DNA from: Eubacteriales bacterium
Lineage (GTDB): Bacteria > Bacillota > Clostridia > Oscillospirales > Oscillospiraceae
DNA: 64,000 bases
Assembly (NCBI GenBank): GCA_030536255.1
Contig: JAUNQI010000002.1
Location: 62,001 to 126,000, forward strand
Direction: 5' to 3'
In this document: piece by piece, positions 26,084-35,036 of the stretch
How the letters are laid out: each line of letters begins with the position of its first letter
Position numbering within the stretch: position 1 is the first letter of the stretch
Notes under the pieces: model-generated
The model's input: the letters and a program-made list of their open reading frames with translations, nothing else
What the model was told of the DNA's origin: nothing
Database searches by the model: none
Program-made: the position numbers and the translations under genes

Positions 26084-28681
26084 ATGAATGCACAGAATTT
26101 TACACAGAAATCGATTGAATCGCTGAATACAGCTCAGGCTATGGCGGATGAAAACAGAAATAATTATGTTCAGCCCGAGCATATCCTTTACGCGCTTATT
26201 GATCAGGACGGGGGCCTGATCCCGTCTCTGCTCGGAAAGATGGGCGTTGACTGCAATATGATGCTCTCCGAGCTGGATACCGTGATTTCCGGCTTCCCGA
26301 AGGTAGGACAGAATGCAGATCTATACCTTTCTACGGAGGCAAACAGAGTACTCATGGCAGCTGAAAAAGCGGCAAAGTCCATGGGAGACGAGTATGTTTC
26401 TGTTGAGCACATCATGATTGGGATTTTTGCCGCGCCGACGGCGTCAATCAAACGTATTTTTGACAGCCACGGAATTACGAAGGCAAGATTTTCCGAGGAG
26501 CTTACAAAGGTTAAGAGACCCGTTACGGGAGACAATCCGGAGAGCACCTATGATGCGCTCGAGAAATACGGCACAGATCTTGTAAAACGCGCAAGAGAAA
26601 ATGATCTGGATCCCGTTATCGGCCGGGATACGGAGATACGGAACGTGATCCGTATCCTGTCCAGAAAAACAAAGAATAATCCGGTGCTGATCGGCGAACC
26701 GGGCGTTGGAAAAACAGCGATTGCCGAGGGGCTTGCCCAGAGAATCGTCCACGGGGACGTACCGGAAGGACTGAAGGATAAGTCCGTGTTCTCTCTGGAT
26801 ATGGGAGCTCTGATCGCTGGGGCAAAGTACCGCGGAGAATTCGAGGAAAGACTGAAAGCCGTTCTCGATGAGATCAAAAAGAGCGAAGGGAATATCCTTC
26901 TGTTCATTGATGAGCTTCATACTATTGTGGGTGCGGGAAAAACAGAGGGAAGCATGGACGCGGGCAATCTTCTCAAGCCGATGCTGGCAAGGGGAGAGCT
27001 GCACTGTATCGGAGCTACTACGCTTGACGAGTACAGAAAGTACATTGAAAAAGATGCCGCTCTGGAACGCAGATTCCAACCGGTACTGGTGGATGAACCG
27101 ACGGTTGAGGATACCATCTCCATTCTGCGCGGCCTGAAAGACCGGTATGAAAGCTTTCACGGAGTAAGGATCCACGACAGTGCGCTCGTTTCCGCAGCCG
27201 TCCTTTCCGACAGATATATCAGCGACAGATATCTTCCGGACAAGGCAATAGACCTTGTTGATGAGGCATGCGCAATGATCCGGACAGAGATCGACTCCAT
27301 GCCCGCGGAGCTGGACGATATTCGCAGAGAGAAAATGAGGCTGGAAATCGAAGAGGTGGCGCTGAAGAAGGAGGATGACAAGCTTTCGCAGGAGCGGCTG
27401 GAAAAGCTCCGCGAGGAACTGGCAGACCTGAATGACCGGTATAACGCTATGAAATCCCGCTGGGAGGAAGAGAAGAACAGCGTGGCCGAGGTCAAAAACC
27501 TGAAGATCAAGCTGGATCAGATGAATGCGGATATTGAGAATGCGCAGCTGAACTATGAATATGAAAAAGCAGCAAAGCTCCGGTACTCGGATCTTCCACT
27601 GCTTGAAAAACAGCTTGCCGAGGCGGAGAAGAAAGCGGATCAGCGTTCGTCCTCCGACTCCATGGTCCATGATACGGTAACGGAGCAGGAGATTTCCTCG
27701 ATTGTAGCCAAGTGGACCGGGATTCCGGTAAGCAAGCTGATGGAAAGTGAGAGAGAAAAGCTGCTGCATCTGGACAGTCAGCTTCATAAGCGCCTGATCG
27801 GGCAGGATGAGGCGGTTCAGAAGGTATGCGAAGCGATCCTCCGCTCGCGTGCGGGAATTGCCGACACAAACAGGCCGGTCGGTTCTTTCCTGTTCCTCGG
27901 GCCTACCGGCGTAGGAAAGACCGAGCTTGCAAAATCTCTTGCTGAGTGCCTCTTTGACGATGAGCACAACATGGTAAGAATAGATATGACGGAGTACATG
28001 GAGAAATTTTCTGTTTCCCGTCTGATCGGAGCGCCTCCGGGATATGTAGGCTATGATGAGGGCGGTCAGCTTACGGAGGCTGTGCGCCGGAAGCCGTACA
28101 GCGTTGTGCTGTTTGATGAGGTCGAGAAAGCGCATCCGGATGTCTTCAATATTCTCCTTCAGATTCTGGATGATGGACGTATTACGGATTCTCAGGGAAG
28201 AACCGTTGACTTCAGGAATACGATCATTATTCTTACTTCCAATCTGGGGAGCCAGTATCTTCTGGAGGGAATCGATGAGAAAGGGAACATCAGTGAAGAG
28301 GCAGGTTCCGCCGTAATGGCGGAGCTGAAAAGATCGTTCCGGCCGGAATTCCTCAACAGACTCGACGAGATCATTATGTTCCGTCCGCTGACAAAGGAAA
28401 ATCTAAGCGGGATCATTGACAACATGGTTTCTTCCCTTCGGAAAAGACTAGGCGAAAAGCAGCTCTCTCTGGAGCTTACGGAGAACGCAAAAACGCTTGC
28501 AATTGACAGAGGCTTTGATCCGCTTTACGGGGCAAGACCGCTGCGCAGATATCTGCAGAGCAATATTGAAACATTGATCGCAAGAACTGTTCTTTCCGGA
28601 AATATCTCTGCCGGCAGTACGCTTCTGGTCGATGCGGAAAACGGAAATTTTGTTTGCTCTGTAAAAGAACAGCAGAACTGA
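26084..28681 (+). CDS. clpB: ATP-dependent disaggregase ClpB
   Basis: 865 residues, full length. The N-domain (1-145) is followed by the first AAA+ domain with G204-E-P-G-V-G-K-T and '[13 protein letters not shown]', the coiled-coil middle domain (about 405-530, rich in charged heptads) that distinguishes ClpB from ClpA/ClpC, and the second AAA+ domain with G-P-T-G-V-G-K-T at about residue 606. It works with DnaK to resolve aggregates. GGAGGAAAGGAG lies upstream of the ATG. Confidence 0.97.
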   Translation: MNAQNFTQKSIESLNTAQAMADENRNNYVQPEHILYALIDQDGGLIPSLLGKMGVDCNMMLSELDTVISGFPKVGQNADLYLSTEANRVLMAAEKAAKSMGDEYVSVEHIMIGIFAAPTASIKRIFDSHGITKARFSEELTKVKRPVTGDNPESTYDALEKYGTDLVKRARENDLDPVIGRDTEIRNVIRILSRKTKNNPVLIGEPGVGKTAIAEGLAQRIVHGDVPEGLKDKSVFSLDMGALIAGAKYRGEFEERLKAVLDEIKKSEGNILLFIDELHTIVGAGKTEGSMDAGNLLKPMLARGELHCIGATTLDEYRKYIEKDAALERRFQPVLVDEPTVEDTISILRGLKDRYESFHGVRIHDSALVSAAVLSDRYISDRYLPDKAIDLVDEACAMIRTEIDSMPAELDDIRREKMRLEIEEVALKKEDDKLSQERLEKLREELADLNDRYNAMKSRWEEEKNSVAEVKNLKIKLDQMNADIENAQLNYEYEKAAKLRYSDLPLLEKQLAEAEKKADQRSSSDSMVHDTVTEQEISSIVAKWTGIPVSKLMESEREKLLHLDSQLHKRLIGQDEAVQKVCEAILRSRAGIADTNRPVGSFLFLGPTGVGKTELAKSLAECLFDDEHNMVRIDMTEYMEKFSVSRLIGAPPGYVGYDEGGQLTEAVRRKPYSVVLFDEVEKAHPDVFNILLQILDDGRITDSQGRTVDFRNTIIILTSNLGSQYLLEGIDEKGNISEEAGSAVMAELKRSFRPEFLNRLDEIIMFRPLTKENLSGIIDNMVSSLRKRLGEKQLSLELTENAKTLAIDRGFDPLYGARPLRRYLQSNIETLIARTVLSGNISAGSTLLVDAENGNFVCSVKEQQN

Positions 28682-28785
28682 TTCGGGAGAAATTCAATTG
28701 CGAAAATACTTAATGCATTTCCCGAAAAACTGATGTATAATTAAATATCTACAAATAATTAATTGTTTTTACGGAGGAAATAAAA

Positions 28786-29325
28786 ATGGCAAACCAGTAT
28801 GCAGGAACCCAGACCGAAAAGAATCTTCTCGCTGCTTTTGCAGGAGAATCTCAGGCAAGAAATAAGTACACATATTTTGCATCCAAGGCAAAGAAGGATG
28901 GTTTTGAGCAGATCGCTGATCTTTTCCTCAAGACTGCCGACAATGAGAAAGAGCATGCAAAAATGTGGTTCAAGGAACTCGAAGGTATCGGCGATACAGC
29001 CGCAAATCTTGCAGCAGCTGCTGACGGCGAGAATTATGAGTGGACGGACATGTACGAAGGCTTTGCAAAGACTGCAGAGGAAGAGGGCTTTAAGACTCTC
29101 GCTGTGAAGTTCCGCCTTGTTGCTGCCATTGAAAAGCATCATGAGGAAAGATACCGCGCTCTGCTCCATAATGTGGAAGCTCAGGAAGTCTTCGCAAAGA
29201 GCGAAGTCAAGGTTTGGGAATGCCGCAACTGCGGTCATATCGTTGTTGGTGTGAAGGCTCCTCAGATTTGCCCGACCTGCGCACATCCTCAGAGCTATTT
29301 TGAAGTAAGCGCTCAGAATTACTAA
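28786..29325 (+). CDS. rbr: Rubrerythrin
   Basis: 179 residues: a four-helix di-iron domain with paired E-x2-H motifs ('EKEHAKMW', 'EKHHEERY') and a C-terminal rubredoxin-like FeS(Cys)4 site ('CRNCG...CPTC'). It reduces hydrogen peroxide in anaerobes. ACGGAGG precedes the ATG and a TATAAT is at 28736-28741, without a clear -35. The usage of abundant codons suggests strong expression. Confidence 0.96.
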   Translation: MANQYAGTQTEKNLLAAFAGESQARNKYTYFASKAKKDGFEQIADLFLKTADNEKEHAKMWFKELEGIGDTAANLAAAADGENYEWTDMYEGFAKTAEEEGFKTLAVKFRLVAAIEKHHEERYRALLHNVEAQEVFAKSEVKVWECRNCGHIVVGVKAPQICPTCAHPQSYFEVSAQNY

Positions 29326-29328
29326 TTA

Positions 29329-29646
29329 ATGAAAAAATCAGAGAGACTGCCCTGGCCGAAAAATGAAGCCGGGGAACCGGAAGAGGCGGCATTCCTCTGC
29401 AACCTGATGGGGTTGGATCTGGATGACAATATCCGGATCAATATGCTGGAAGCGTATGGGATCCCATGCTTCTGCACCTATCCCGGAGACGGAACATTTG
29501 CAAAGATCGTACTTGGCATGAGCGGAGAGGGAACAAATATTTTTGTTCCGGCCAGCAGGCTCGAGGAAGCAAAGGCCCTGTGCGAAGATGCGATCATCGA
29601 AGATCCGGAAGAAGAGGAAACGCAGGGAATTTCGGTTTCAGATTAA
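29329..29646 (+). CDS. DUF2007-like putative signal-transducing protein
   Basis: 105 residues. The central part, 'NIRINMLEAYGIPCF' followed by 'IFVPASRLEEAKALCEDA', has the alternating helix/strand pattern of the DUF2007 family (small single-domain, PII-like fold of unknown role). It starts 3 nt after rubrerythrin and is probably co-transcribed. A long perfect hairpin begins right after its stop. Confidence 0.7.
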   Translation: MKKSERLPWPKNEAGEPEEAAFLCNLMGLDLDDNIRINMLEAYGIPCFCTYPGDGTFAKIVLGMSGEGTNIFVPASRLEEAKALCEDAIIEDPEEEETQGISVSD

Positions 29647-29694
29647 TAAGAAGTTAACGGGAAAAGCGAAAAAGCTTTTCCCGTTAACTTCTTA
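29647..29694. terminator. Bidirectional terminator-like hairpin with a 21-bp perfect stem
   Basis: 29647-29667 pairs perfectly with 29674-29694 around a GAAAAA loop. It sits between convergent genes, directly after one stop codon and 26 nt from the other. The lower stem is U/A-rich but no classic U-tract follows. Confidence 0.7.
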
Positions 29695-29720
29695 TTCAGA
29701 TAGTATAGTGAACCGGACAG

Positions 29721-30215
29721 TCATAAAGCATTGCCAAAATATTCGCTTTCGCCCTGTAGGCCTTCAAAGCCTCTCTGGCGGAGAACCTCATATACGGCAA
29801 TTGCGACAGAGTTTGATAGATTGAGAGAACGAAGGGTTTCCCGCATGGGAAGCCGGACACATCTGTCGAGATTTTTCAGAAGGAAATCTTCCGGGAGACC
29901 CTTTGTCTCTTTCCCGAAAATCAGCCATACCTCTTCGGGATAAGCTACCTCGGAATATACATGAGGAGCTTTCGTTGTATAGCAGAAGAAGTCGATCCCG
30001 GGATGCTTGGAGAAGAAATCCTCCATATTGTCATAATAGAAAACGTCCAGCTTGTCCCAATAGTCAAGGCCGGCTCTTTTGAGGGTGCAGTCATCTGTTC
30101 TGAAGCCCAGAGGCCGGATCAGATGAAGAGCAGCTCCGGTTGCTGCGCAGGTGCGGGCAATATTTCCGGTATTCTGCGGTATTTCTGGTTCGTGAAGAAC
30201 GATATTGATTTTCAT
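29721..30215 (-). CDS. trmL: tRNA (cytidine/uridine-34-2'-O)-methyltransferase
   Basis: 164 residues, a minimal SPOUT methyltransferase. 'NIVLHEPEIPQNTGNIARTC', 'LIFGKETKGLPE' and 'LRSLNLSNSVAIAVYEVLRQ' are the three SPOUT motifs forming the SAM-binding knot. It methylates the wobble base of tRNA-Leu isoacceptors in known members. Last gene of the pgm-ylmH-trmL group. Confidence 0.95.
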   Translation of the reverse strand: MKINIVLHEPEIPQNTGNIARTCAATGAALHLIRPLGFRTDDCTLKRAGLDYWDKLDVFYYDNMEDFFSKHPGIDFFCYTTKAPHVYSEVAYPEEVWLIFGKETKGLPEDFLLKNLDRCVRLPMRETLRSLNLSNSVAIAVYEVLRQRGFEGLQGESEYFGNAL

Positions 30216-30241
30216 TTGATTTGTTTGCCTTTCGTATCCGA

Positions 30242-30994
30242 TCAGAGATATTTTTCCGCAGAAATAAAAAGTCTGTCTTTTCTGGATTTACCGCCAATTT
30301 CAACAACGCGCCCTTTTCCTTTTCCCCGTATGGAAATAACCGCGCCGCTGTCAACGGGGGCATCAGCTTTTTCGCAGATCTTATAATTCAGGGTTACCGC
30401 TCCGAGCCGGATCAGCTCTGCAGCCTGAGTACGCGATATTCCGAAGATATTACTTGCCACCGCATCCAGACGCATGCTTTTTACAGTAAAACTGAGGGCT
30501 TTTACTTTTTTCTCCTGTCCGGGAACGGCGTCAGGAGAAACTTCTGTGACTTTGACTCCGCACCGCCCAACCTTTTCCAGTTCGTTGAGCAGCAAAACGG
30601 AAACGGAAGAAATGCAGAAGACATAGGCGGTGCTTCCGGAGATGAAGATATCTCCGATCCGGTCACGCTCAATTCCGAGGCCGAGAATGGCACCGAGATA
30701 GTCCTTATGAGCCGGTTCTCCAAAATAGCTCTGAATTTTCAGTACTTTGATGTACCCGGTGAAGTCAAAAGACTCCTCATCCTCATAATATGGAAGGAAA
30801 AAAGCGGCTTTCCGTTCACAGTCATCGGCTCCGCCGAACAGTACTGTTTTTATGTCTGTTCCCGGAAATGCCATTGTGCTGAGCTCATACTGCTCTGCAG
30901 GTGTCAGAAACACTGTGCAGGTTACGGAGGACGTTCTGTCACAGCGTTCGGCGAGGTCATTTATTCGTTTTTTAAATCCGTCTGTTTCGTTCAT
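30242..30994 (-). CDS. ylmH: YlmH-family S4-domain RNA-binding protein
   Basis: 250 residues: an N-terminal YlmH-like region with an RRM-like fold ending near residue 160, and a C-terminal S4 RNA-binding domain ('RLDAVASNIFGISRTQAAELIRLGAVTLNY'). YlmH is usually next to cell-division genes but has recently been linked to rescue of obstructed large subunits. Here it lies between pgm and trmL (44 and 26 nt gaps). Confidence 0.85.
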   Translation of the reverse strand: MNETDGFKKRINDLAERCDRTSSVTCTVFLTPAEQYELSTMAFPGTDIKTVLFGGADDCERKAAFFLPYYEDEESFDFTGYIKVLKIQSYFGEPAHKDYLGAILGLGIERDRIGDIFISGSTAYVFCISSVSVLLLNELEKVGRCGVKVTEVSPDAVPGQEKKVKALSFTVKSMRLDAVASNIFGISRTQAAELIRLGAVTLNYKICEKADAPVDSGAVISIRGKGKGRVVEIGGKSRKDRLFISAEKYL

Positions 30995-31038
30995 GGTAAA
31001 AGAGCTGATTGTTGATATTTCAGGCGGGGATTCTCGTT

Positions 31039-32460
31039 TCAGATCTCGTAATAATCCCGTACTGCCTGGCAGAGACGTTCCGCTTCGGAATATTGATCCT
31101 CGGGGAATTCACAGAAAATTCTCAGCAGCGGTTCTGTTCCGGAGAATCGGATCAGGATCCATCCGTCTTCAAACTGCACCTTGCATCCGTCTTCGTAGGA
31201 TTCCGAGATGATCTTCAGTCCGAAATCGGGAATGTCGTGCTGAGCGTATATCCTGTTGATCAGACCCTGTTTGCGGTCTTCGTGGAAGGTGACATTGCAT
31301 TCACAGGTCTTGTATGAGCCGAAGCGGTCGCTTACTTCCTTCATGAGGAGAGAAGGCTTTTTTCCGGTTTTTGCAATTGTTTCCACCAGAAGAGACGCGG
31401 CATAGATCGCGTCTTTTCCGTTGATATGGCCCATAACCGTAAGACCTCCGGAGCTCTCTCCGCCGATGTATGCTCCGGTTTCGGCCATTTTTGCGGAAAT
31501 GTGCTTGAAGCCGACAGGAACCTCATAGCAGGTCTGTCCGTATGCTTGGGCAATTTTGTTAAGAAGGGTCGTTGTTGCCAGATTCTTTACAACGGGAGTG
31601 CGCATACCCTTGTATTCAAGGAAATAATAGTAAAGAATACAAAGTATTTCGTTGGCTGTGATGTATCTTCCTTCGTCATCAATAAGTCCTATTCGGTCGG
31701 CATCTCCGTCAGTGGCAATACCCATGTCAAATTTATAATCCGTTACATAGTTCTGAAGCGTACGCACGGTGGACTCATCAGGCGAAGGCATTTTGCCGGC
31801 AAAAAGCGTATCATGCTCGGCGTGAAGCATATGGATATCACAGCGTGCCGTTGAAAAAATAGTATTGAGAGAACGCATGGATACGCCGTAAAGAGGATCA
31901 ATGGCAATGCGGAGATGCGCGTTTCTGATAGCAAAGACATCGATCTTTCCGAGGATCGCATCGAGATATTCGTCAATGGGATTGAAAAATACGATGAGAC
32001 CTTCCTCTTTGAGCTCTTCTATACTTCTTACTGGAGCAGTAGTATCGTTCTCGGAAATATTACGTATTCTTTGCTCAAGGTCGCCGGTGACGGTTTCATT
32101 GGCATCACGGCCTTCCTCTGTAATCACCTTGATCCCGTTATAGAGAGAAGGGTTATGGCTTGCGGTGACCATCATTCCGTATTTGAGATGGTGTACCATT
32201 GTATAATACATGATCAGGGGAGTGGGAGATGATTCTCCGACAAGCATGGCCTTTATCCCGTTACTGGCAAGAACCTCACCGATCCAGATCATCGCCTCTC
32301 TGGACAGGAATCTTCTGTCGTATCCGACGATGACCGGAAGCTGGTCCACTTTTTCATCCTTTATTCTCTGAGCCACGGCTTTTGCTACGAGTTGAATATT
32401 AGCCTTCGTAAATTCATCTCCGATAATGGCTCTCCAGCCACCTGTTCCGAAATGTATCAT
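31039..32460 (-). CDS. Phosphoglucomutase/phosphomannomutase family protein
   Basis: 473 residues of the alpha-D-phosphohexomutase family. The phosphoserine S101 lies in T-A-S-H-N-P, the Mg site is D-G-D-A-D-R, the sugar-selectivity loop is G-G-E-S-S-G-G, and the phosphate loop is R-F-S-G-T-E-P near the C-terminus. G-E-S-S-G in the sugar loop fits glucose/mannose specificity, but the exact substrate is not certain. The start at 32460 is chosen because GGAGGG lies 5 nt upstream; an in-frame ATG further upstream lacks this. Confidence 0.92.
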   Translation of the reverse strand: MIHFGTGGWRAIIGDEFTKANIQLVAKAVAQRIKDEKVDQLPVIVGYDRRFLSREAMIWIGEVLASNGIKAMLVGESSPTPLIMYYTMVHHLKYGMMVTASHNPSLYNGIKVITEEGRDANETVTGDLEQRIRNISENDTTAPVRSIEELKEEGLIVFFNPIDEYLDAILGKIDVFAIRNAHLRIAIDPLYGVSMRSLNTIFSTARCDIHMLHAEHDTLFAGKMPSPDESTVRTLQNYVTDYKFDMGIATDGDADRIGLIDDEGRYITANEILCILYYYFLEYKGMRTPVVKNLATTTLLNKIAQAYGQTCYEVPVGFKHISAKMAETGAYIGGESSGGLTVMGHINGKDAIYAASLLVETIAKTGKKPSLLMKEVSDRFGSYKTCECNVTFHEDRKQGLINRIYAQHDIPDFGLKIISESYEDGCKVQFEDGWILIRFSGTEPLLRIFCEFPEDQYSEAERLCQAVRDYYEI

Positions 32461-32485
32461 AATGTCCCTCCGTGAGTTTTTATCT

Positions 32486-32514
32486 ATTCTACTATCCTGT
32501 ATTTCCCTTGTCAA
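32486..32514 (-). promoter_or_regulatory. Promoter of the pgm-ylmH-trmL group
   Basis: On the minus strand TTGACA (32514-32509) and TAGAAT (32491-32486), 17-nt spacer. Divergent from the galactokinase-like gene. Confidence 0.8.
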
Positions 32515-32546
32515 TTTATCTGAGGGAAACTTTTTCTTGCGTTGAC

Positions 32547-32575
32547 TTTGCTCCCTTTTGGGGTTATTCTATAAT
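32547..32575 (+). promoter_or_regulatory. Probable promoter of the galactokinase-like gene
   Basis: Consensus TATAAT at 32570-32575; the hexamer at the 17-nt distance is a weak TTTGCT (32547-32552), while a better TTGACT (32542-32547) is 22 nt away. The -10 is convincing, the -35 is not, suggesting a regulated promoter. Confidence 0.45.
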
Positions 32576-32619
32576 AGCTTAGTATCAACAAAAATACTTT
32601 CCAGGGGAGATATTCGCAG

Positions 32620-33699
32620 ATGAAAAAAATAATATTTACACCCGGCAGAACCGAGCTTGCCGGAAATCATACGGACCATCAGAAAGGCAGAATTCTTGCC
32701 GCAGGCGTTGAGCTCGGTCTGACTGTGGTGTGCGAGCCTACTGACGATAATATTGCTCATATTGAGTCAGTCGGTCATAAAACATATGATATTCCGCTTT
32801 CAAAGCTTGATCCGACGCCGGAGGAATACGGAACAAGCAAATCTCTTGCCAGAGGAATGCTCGGCGTTTTTAAGGATCTCGGGCTGAATATCGGCGGATT
32901 TGATGCGCTGATCACAAGCACGCTCCCCGTAGGATCCGGAATGAGCTCATCTGCAGCGTTTTCTGTTCTGATAGGGAAAATTCTCAGTGAGCTGTATAAT
33001 GACGGAAAGGTCGATCCGGTTGTTATTGCGCGTGCCGCTCAGGAGTCGGAGAACCGTTATTTCGGAAAACCCTGCGGACTGATGGATCAGCTTGCCTGTT
33101 CCCTTGGCCACTGCGTGTATGTGGATTTCCTCACGAATGAAATCACTCCGATCAATGCCAGATTTGAGGATATGGGTCTGACGATGTGCCTCACGGATAC
33201 CGGAGGAAGCCATGCCGGTCTGGATTCTTCGTATGCCAGAATTCCGGCGGATATGGTATATATCGCAAATCTATTTGACAAGGGCGTTCTTGGTGATGTG
33301 GATCCGAAAGCATTTTATGCAAAAGGCTGGTCAAAAGAGGACAGACCTGTACGTCGTGCGATGCACTTCTTTGGAGAGAACGAGCGTGTTCCCAAAATGC
33401 GTGACGCTCTTATCAAAGGAAACGGCGAGGAATATATGCGGCTGATGAATGAGTCCGGCCGCTCTTCTGAGGAATTGCTGAATAATATCGTTACAAGTGC
33501 CAGCGGAGATACAAAGCTGGCGGAAGGCCTTGAGTTCAGCAGAGGTCTGCTGGAAGGCAAGGGAGCATGGAGAGTCCATGGCGGCGGATTTGCCGGATGT
33601 GTTCAGGCTCTGATGCCTATCGATTATTATGAGACCTATAAGACGGAAATGGAAAAGAAATTCGGGTCAGGCTCCTGCCTGAAGATCACGCTGGCCTGA
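32620..33699 (+). CDS. Galactokinase-like GHMP kinase
   Basis: 359 residues, shorter than typical galactokinases (about 385-390). The N-terminal sugar signature reads P-G-R10-T-E-L-A-G-N16-H17-T-D19-H, where galactokinases normally have G-E-H-T-D-Y; the Glu that contacts the sugar is Asn here. The GHMP ATP motif P-V-G-S-G-M-S-S-S-A-A is at 103-113. 'NRYFGKPCGLMDQLACSLG' and the C-terminal 'WRVHGGGFAGCVQAL' are galactokinase hallmarks. It would phosphorylate galactose or a related sugar at O1. Peptidase T follows 11 nt later. Confidence 0.8.
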   Translation: MKKIIFTPGRTELAGNHTDHQKGRILAAGVELGLTVVCEPTDDNIAHIESVGHKTYDIPLSKLDPTPEEYGTSKSLARGMLGVFKDLGLNIGGFDALITSTLPVGSGMSSSAAFSVLIGKILSELYNDGKVDPVVIARAAQESENRYFGKPCGLMDQLACSLGHCVYVDFLTNEITPINARFEDMGLTMCLTDTGGSHAGLDSSYARIPADMVYIANLFDKGVLGDVDPKAFYAKGWSKEDRPVRRAMHFFGENERVPKMRDALIKGNGEEYMRLMNESGRSSEELLNNIVTSASGDTKLAEGLEFSRGLLEGKGAWRVHGGGFAGCVQALMPIDYYETYKTEMEKKFGSGSCLKITLA

Positions 33700-33710
33700 T
33701 TGGAAATACT

Positions 33711-34925
33711 ATGGAGACAGTAAAAGAAAAATTCCTCAGATATGTTTCGTTTGACACGGAGTCGACGGAGGCAGATTCTGTTCCCAGCACAGATAAGCAG
33801 TTTCTTCTTGCAAAGCAGCTGAAAAAAGAGCTGGAGGAAATGGGTGCTTCAAAGGTTCGGATGGATGAAGAGCATGCGTACGTTTATGCTTTGATTCCTG
33901 CTACGGATCCCGGTAAAGAGGGGACTCTTGGCTTTATTGCCCATATGGATACCGCTCCTGCAATGTCCGGGGCCGGTGTGAAGCCGAGATGCGTTGCCGA
34001 ATATGACGGGAATGATATCTGCCTGAATGAGGAGAAGAACATCGTCTTGTCAGTCAGAGATTTTCCCGAGCTGAAGAAGCATACCGGCAAAGAGCTGATC
34101 GTAACGGACGGAACTACTCTGCTCGGTGCTGACGATAAAGCGGGCGTGGCCGAGATCATGTATATGGCAGAGGTTCTTCTTGCTCATAAAGAGCTGAAGC
34201 ACGGCAATATTGCCATTGCGTTTACGCCGGACGAAGAAGTGGGAAGAGGAACGGATTTCTTTGACATAAAGGGTTTCGGCGCGGACGCTGCATATACGGT
34301 TGACGGCGGAGCACTGGGAGAAATCGAGTATGAGACTTTTAACGCTGCTTTCGCCAGAGTTACTTTTCATGGGAAAAGCGTGCATCCGGGAGATGCAAAG
34401 AATAAAATGATCAATGCGCTTCGGCTTGCTGCAGAGCTGGATACCATGCTTCCGGAACAGGAACGGCCGGAGCATACGGAGGGGTATGAAGGGTTTTACC
34501 ATCTGGATGCCCTGAACGGCAGCGTGGAGTCTGCGGTAGCGGATTATATCCTCCGCGATCATGACAGAGCAAAGCTTGAGTCAAGAAAATCTCTCTTTAC
34601 GGCCTGCTGTGATCTCCTTAACAAGAAGTACGGAGAAAAGACGGTTGAGGCGGTTATCACGGACGAATATTACAACATGAGGGACGCCTTGACGGAGCAT
34701 ATGTACCTGATAGATAATGCGCTGGAAGCTTTGCGAGAGCTCGGCATTCAGGCTTCCACTCCCCCCGTAAGAGGCGGAACCGATGGCTGCAAGCTGAGCT
34801 ATGAAGGGCTGCCGTGCCCGAACCTCTGTACCGGCGGATATAATTATCATGGGAAGTATGAATACGCAGTAGTTGAAGAGATGAACGCCTGTGCGGAGCT
34901 TCTGATAAAGCTTGCATGCGGGTAA
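33711..34925 (+). CDS. pepT: Peptidase T (tripeptide aminopeptidase)
   Basis: 404 residues, M20 family. Zinc ligands are visible in H78-M-D80, 'GADDKAGVA' and the catalytic 'DEEVGRG'; a dimerisation domain interrupts the catalytic domain at about 205-310. It removes N-terminal residues from tripeptides in the cytosol. Immediately downstream of the galactokinase-like gene; a terminator follows. Confidence 0.95.
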   Translation: METVKEKFLRYVSFDTESTEADSVPSTDKQFLLAKQLKKELEEMGASKVRMDEEHAYVYALIPATDPGKEGTLGFIAHMDTAPAMSGAGVKPRCVAEYDGNDICLNEEKNIVLSVRDFPELKKHTGKELIVTDGTTLLGADDKAGVAEIMYMAEVLLAHKELKHGNIAIAFTPDEEVGRGTDFFDIKGFGADAAYTVDGGALGEIEYETFNAAFARVTFHGKSVHPGDAKNKMINALRLAAELDTMLPEQERPEHTEGYEGFYHLDALNGSVESAVADYILRDHDRAKLESRKSLFTACCDLLNKKYGEKTVEAVITDEYYNMRDALTEHMYLIDNALEALRELGIQASTPPVRGGTDGCKLSYEGLPCPNLCTGGYNYHGKYEYAVVEEMNACAELLIKLACG

Positions 34926-34939
34926 AATTAGAACAGATA

Positions 34940-34977
34940 AAAACAGCAGTTCTCGGAAAAGAGAGCTGCTGTTTTTA
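34940..34977 (+). terminator. Terminator of the galK-like/pepT unit
   Basis: 15-bp stem (34940-34954 against 34961-34975, one G-U pair), GGAAAA loop, followed by T5. Confidence 0.9.
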
Positions 34978-35006
34978 TTGAAAAAGAGAAATACTGATGC
35001 TATACT
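34978..35006 (+). promoter_or_regulatory. Promoter of the + strand repeat-protein pair
   Basis: TTGAAA (34978-34983) and TATACT (35001-35006), 17-nt spacer, beginning directly after the preceding terminator. Confidence 0.75.
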
Positions 35007-35036
35007 ATATTCTGTATAAATGTCGGAGGCATCAAA

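Noticed and set aside
26444-28135. 563-residue open frame antisense to clpB
   Set aside because: It lies wholly inside the intact clpB gene, has no ribosome site and no domain; its length reflects codon bias on the opposite strand.
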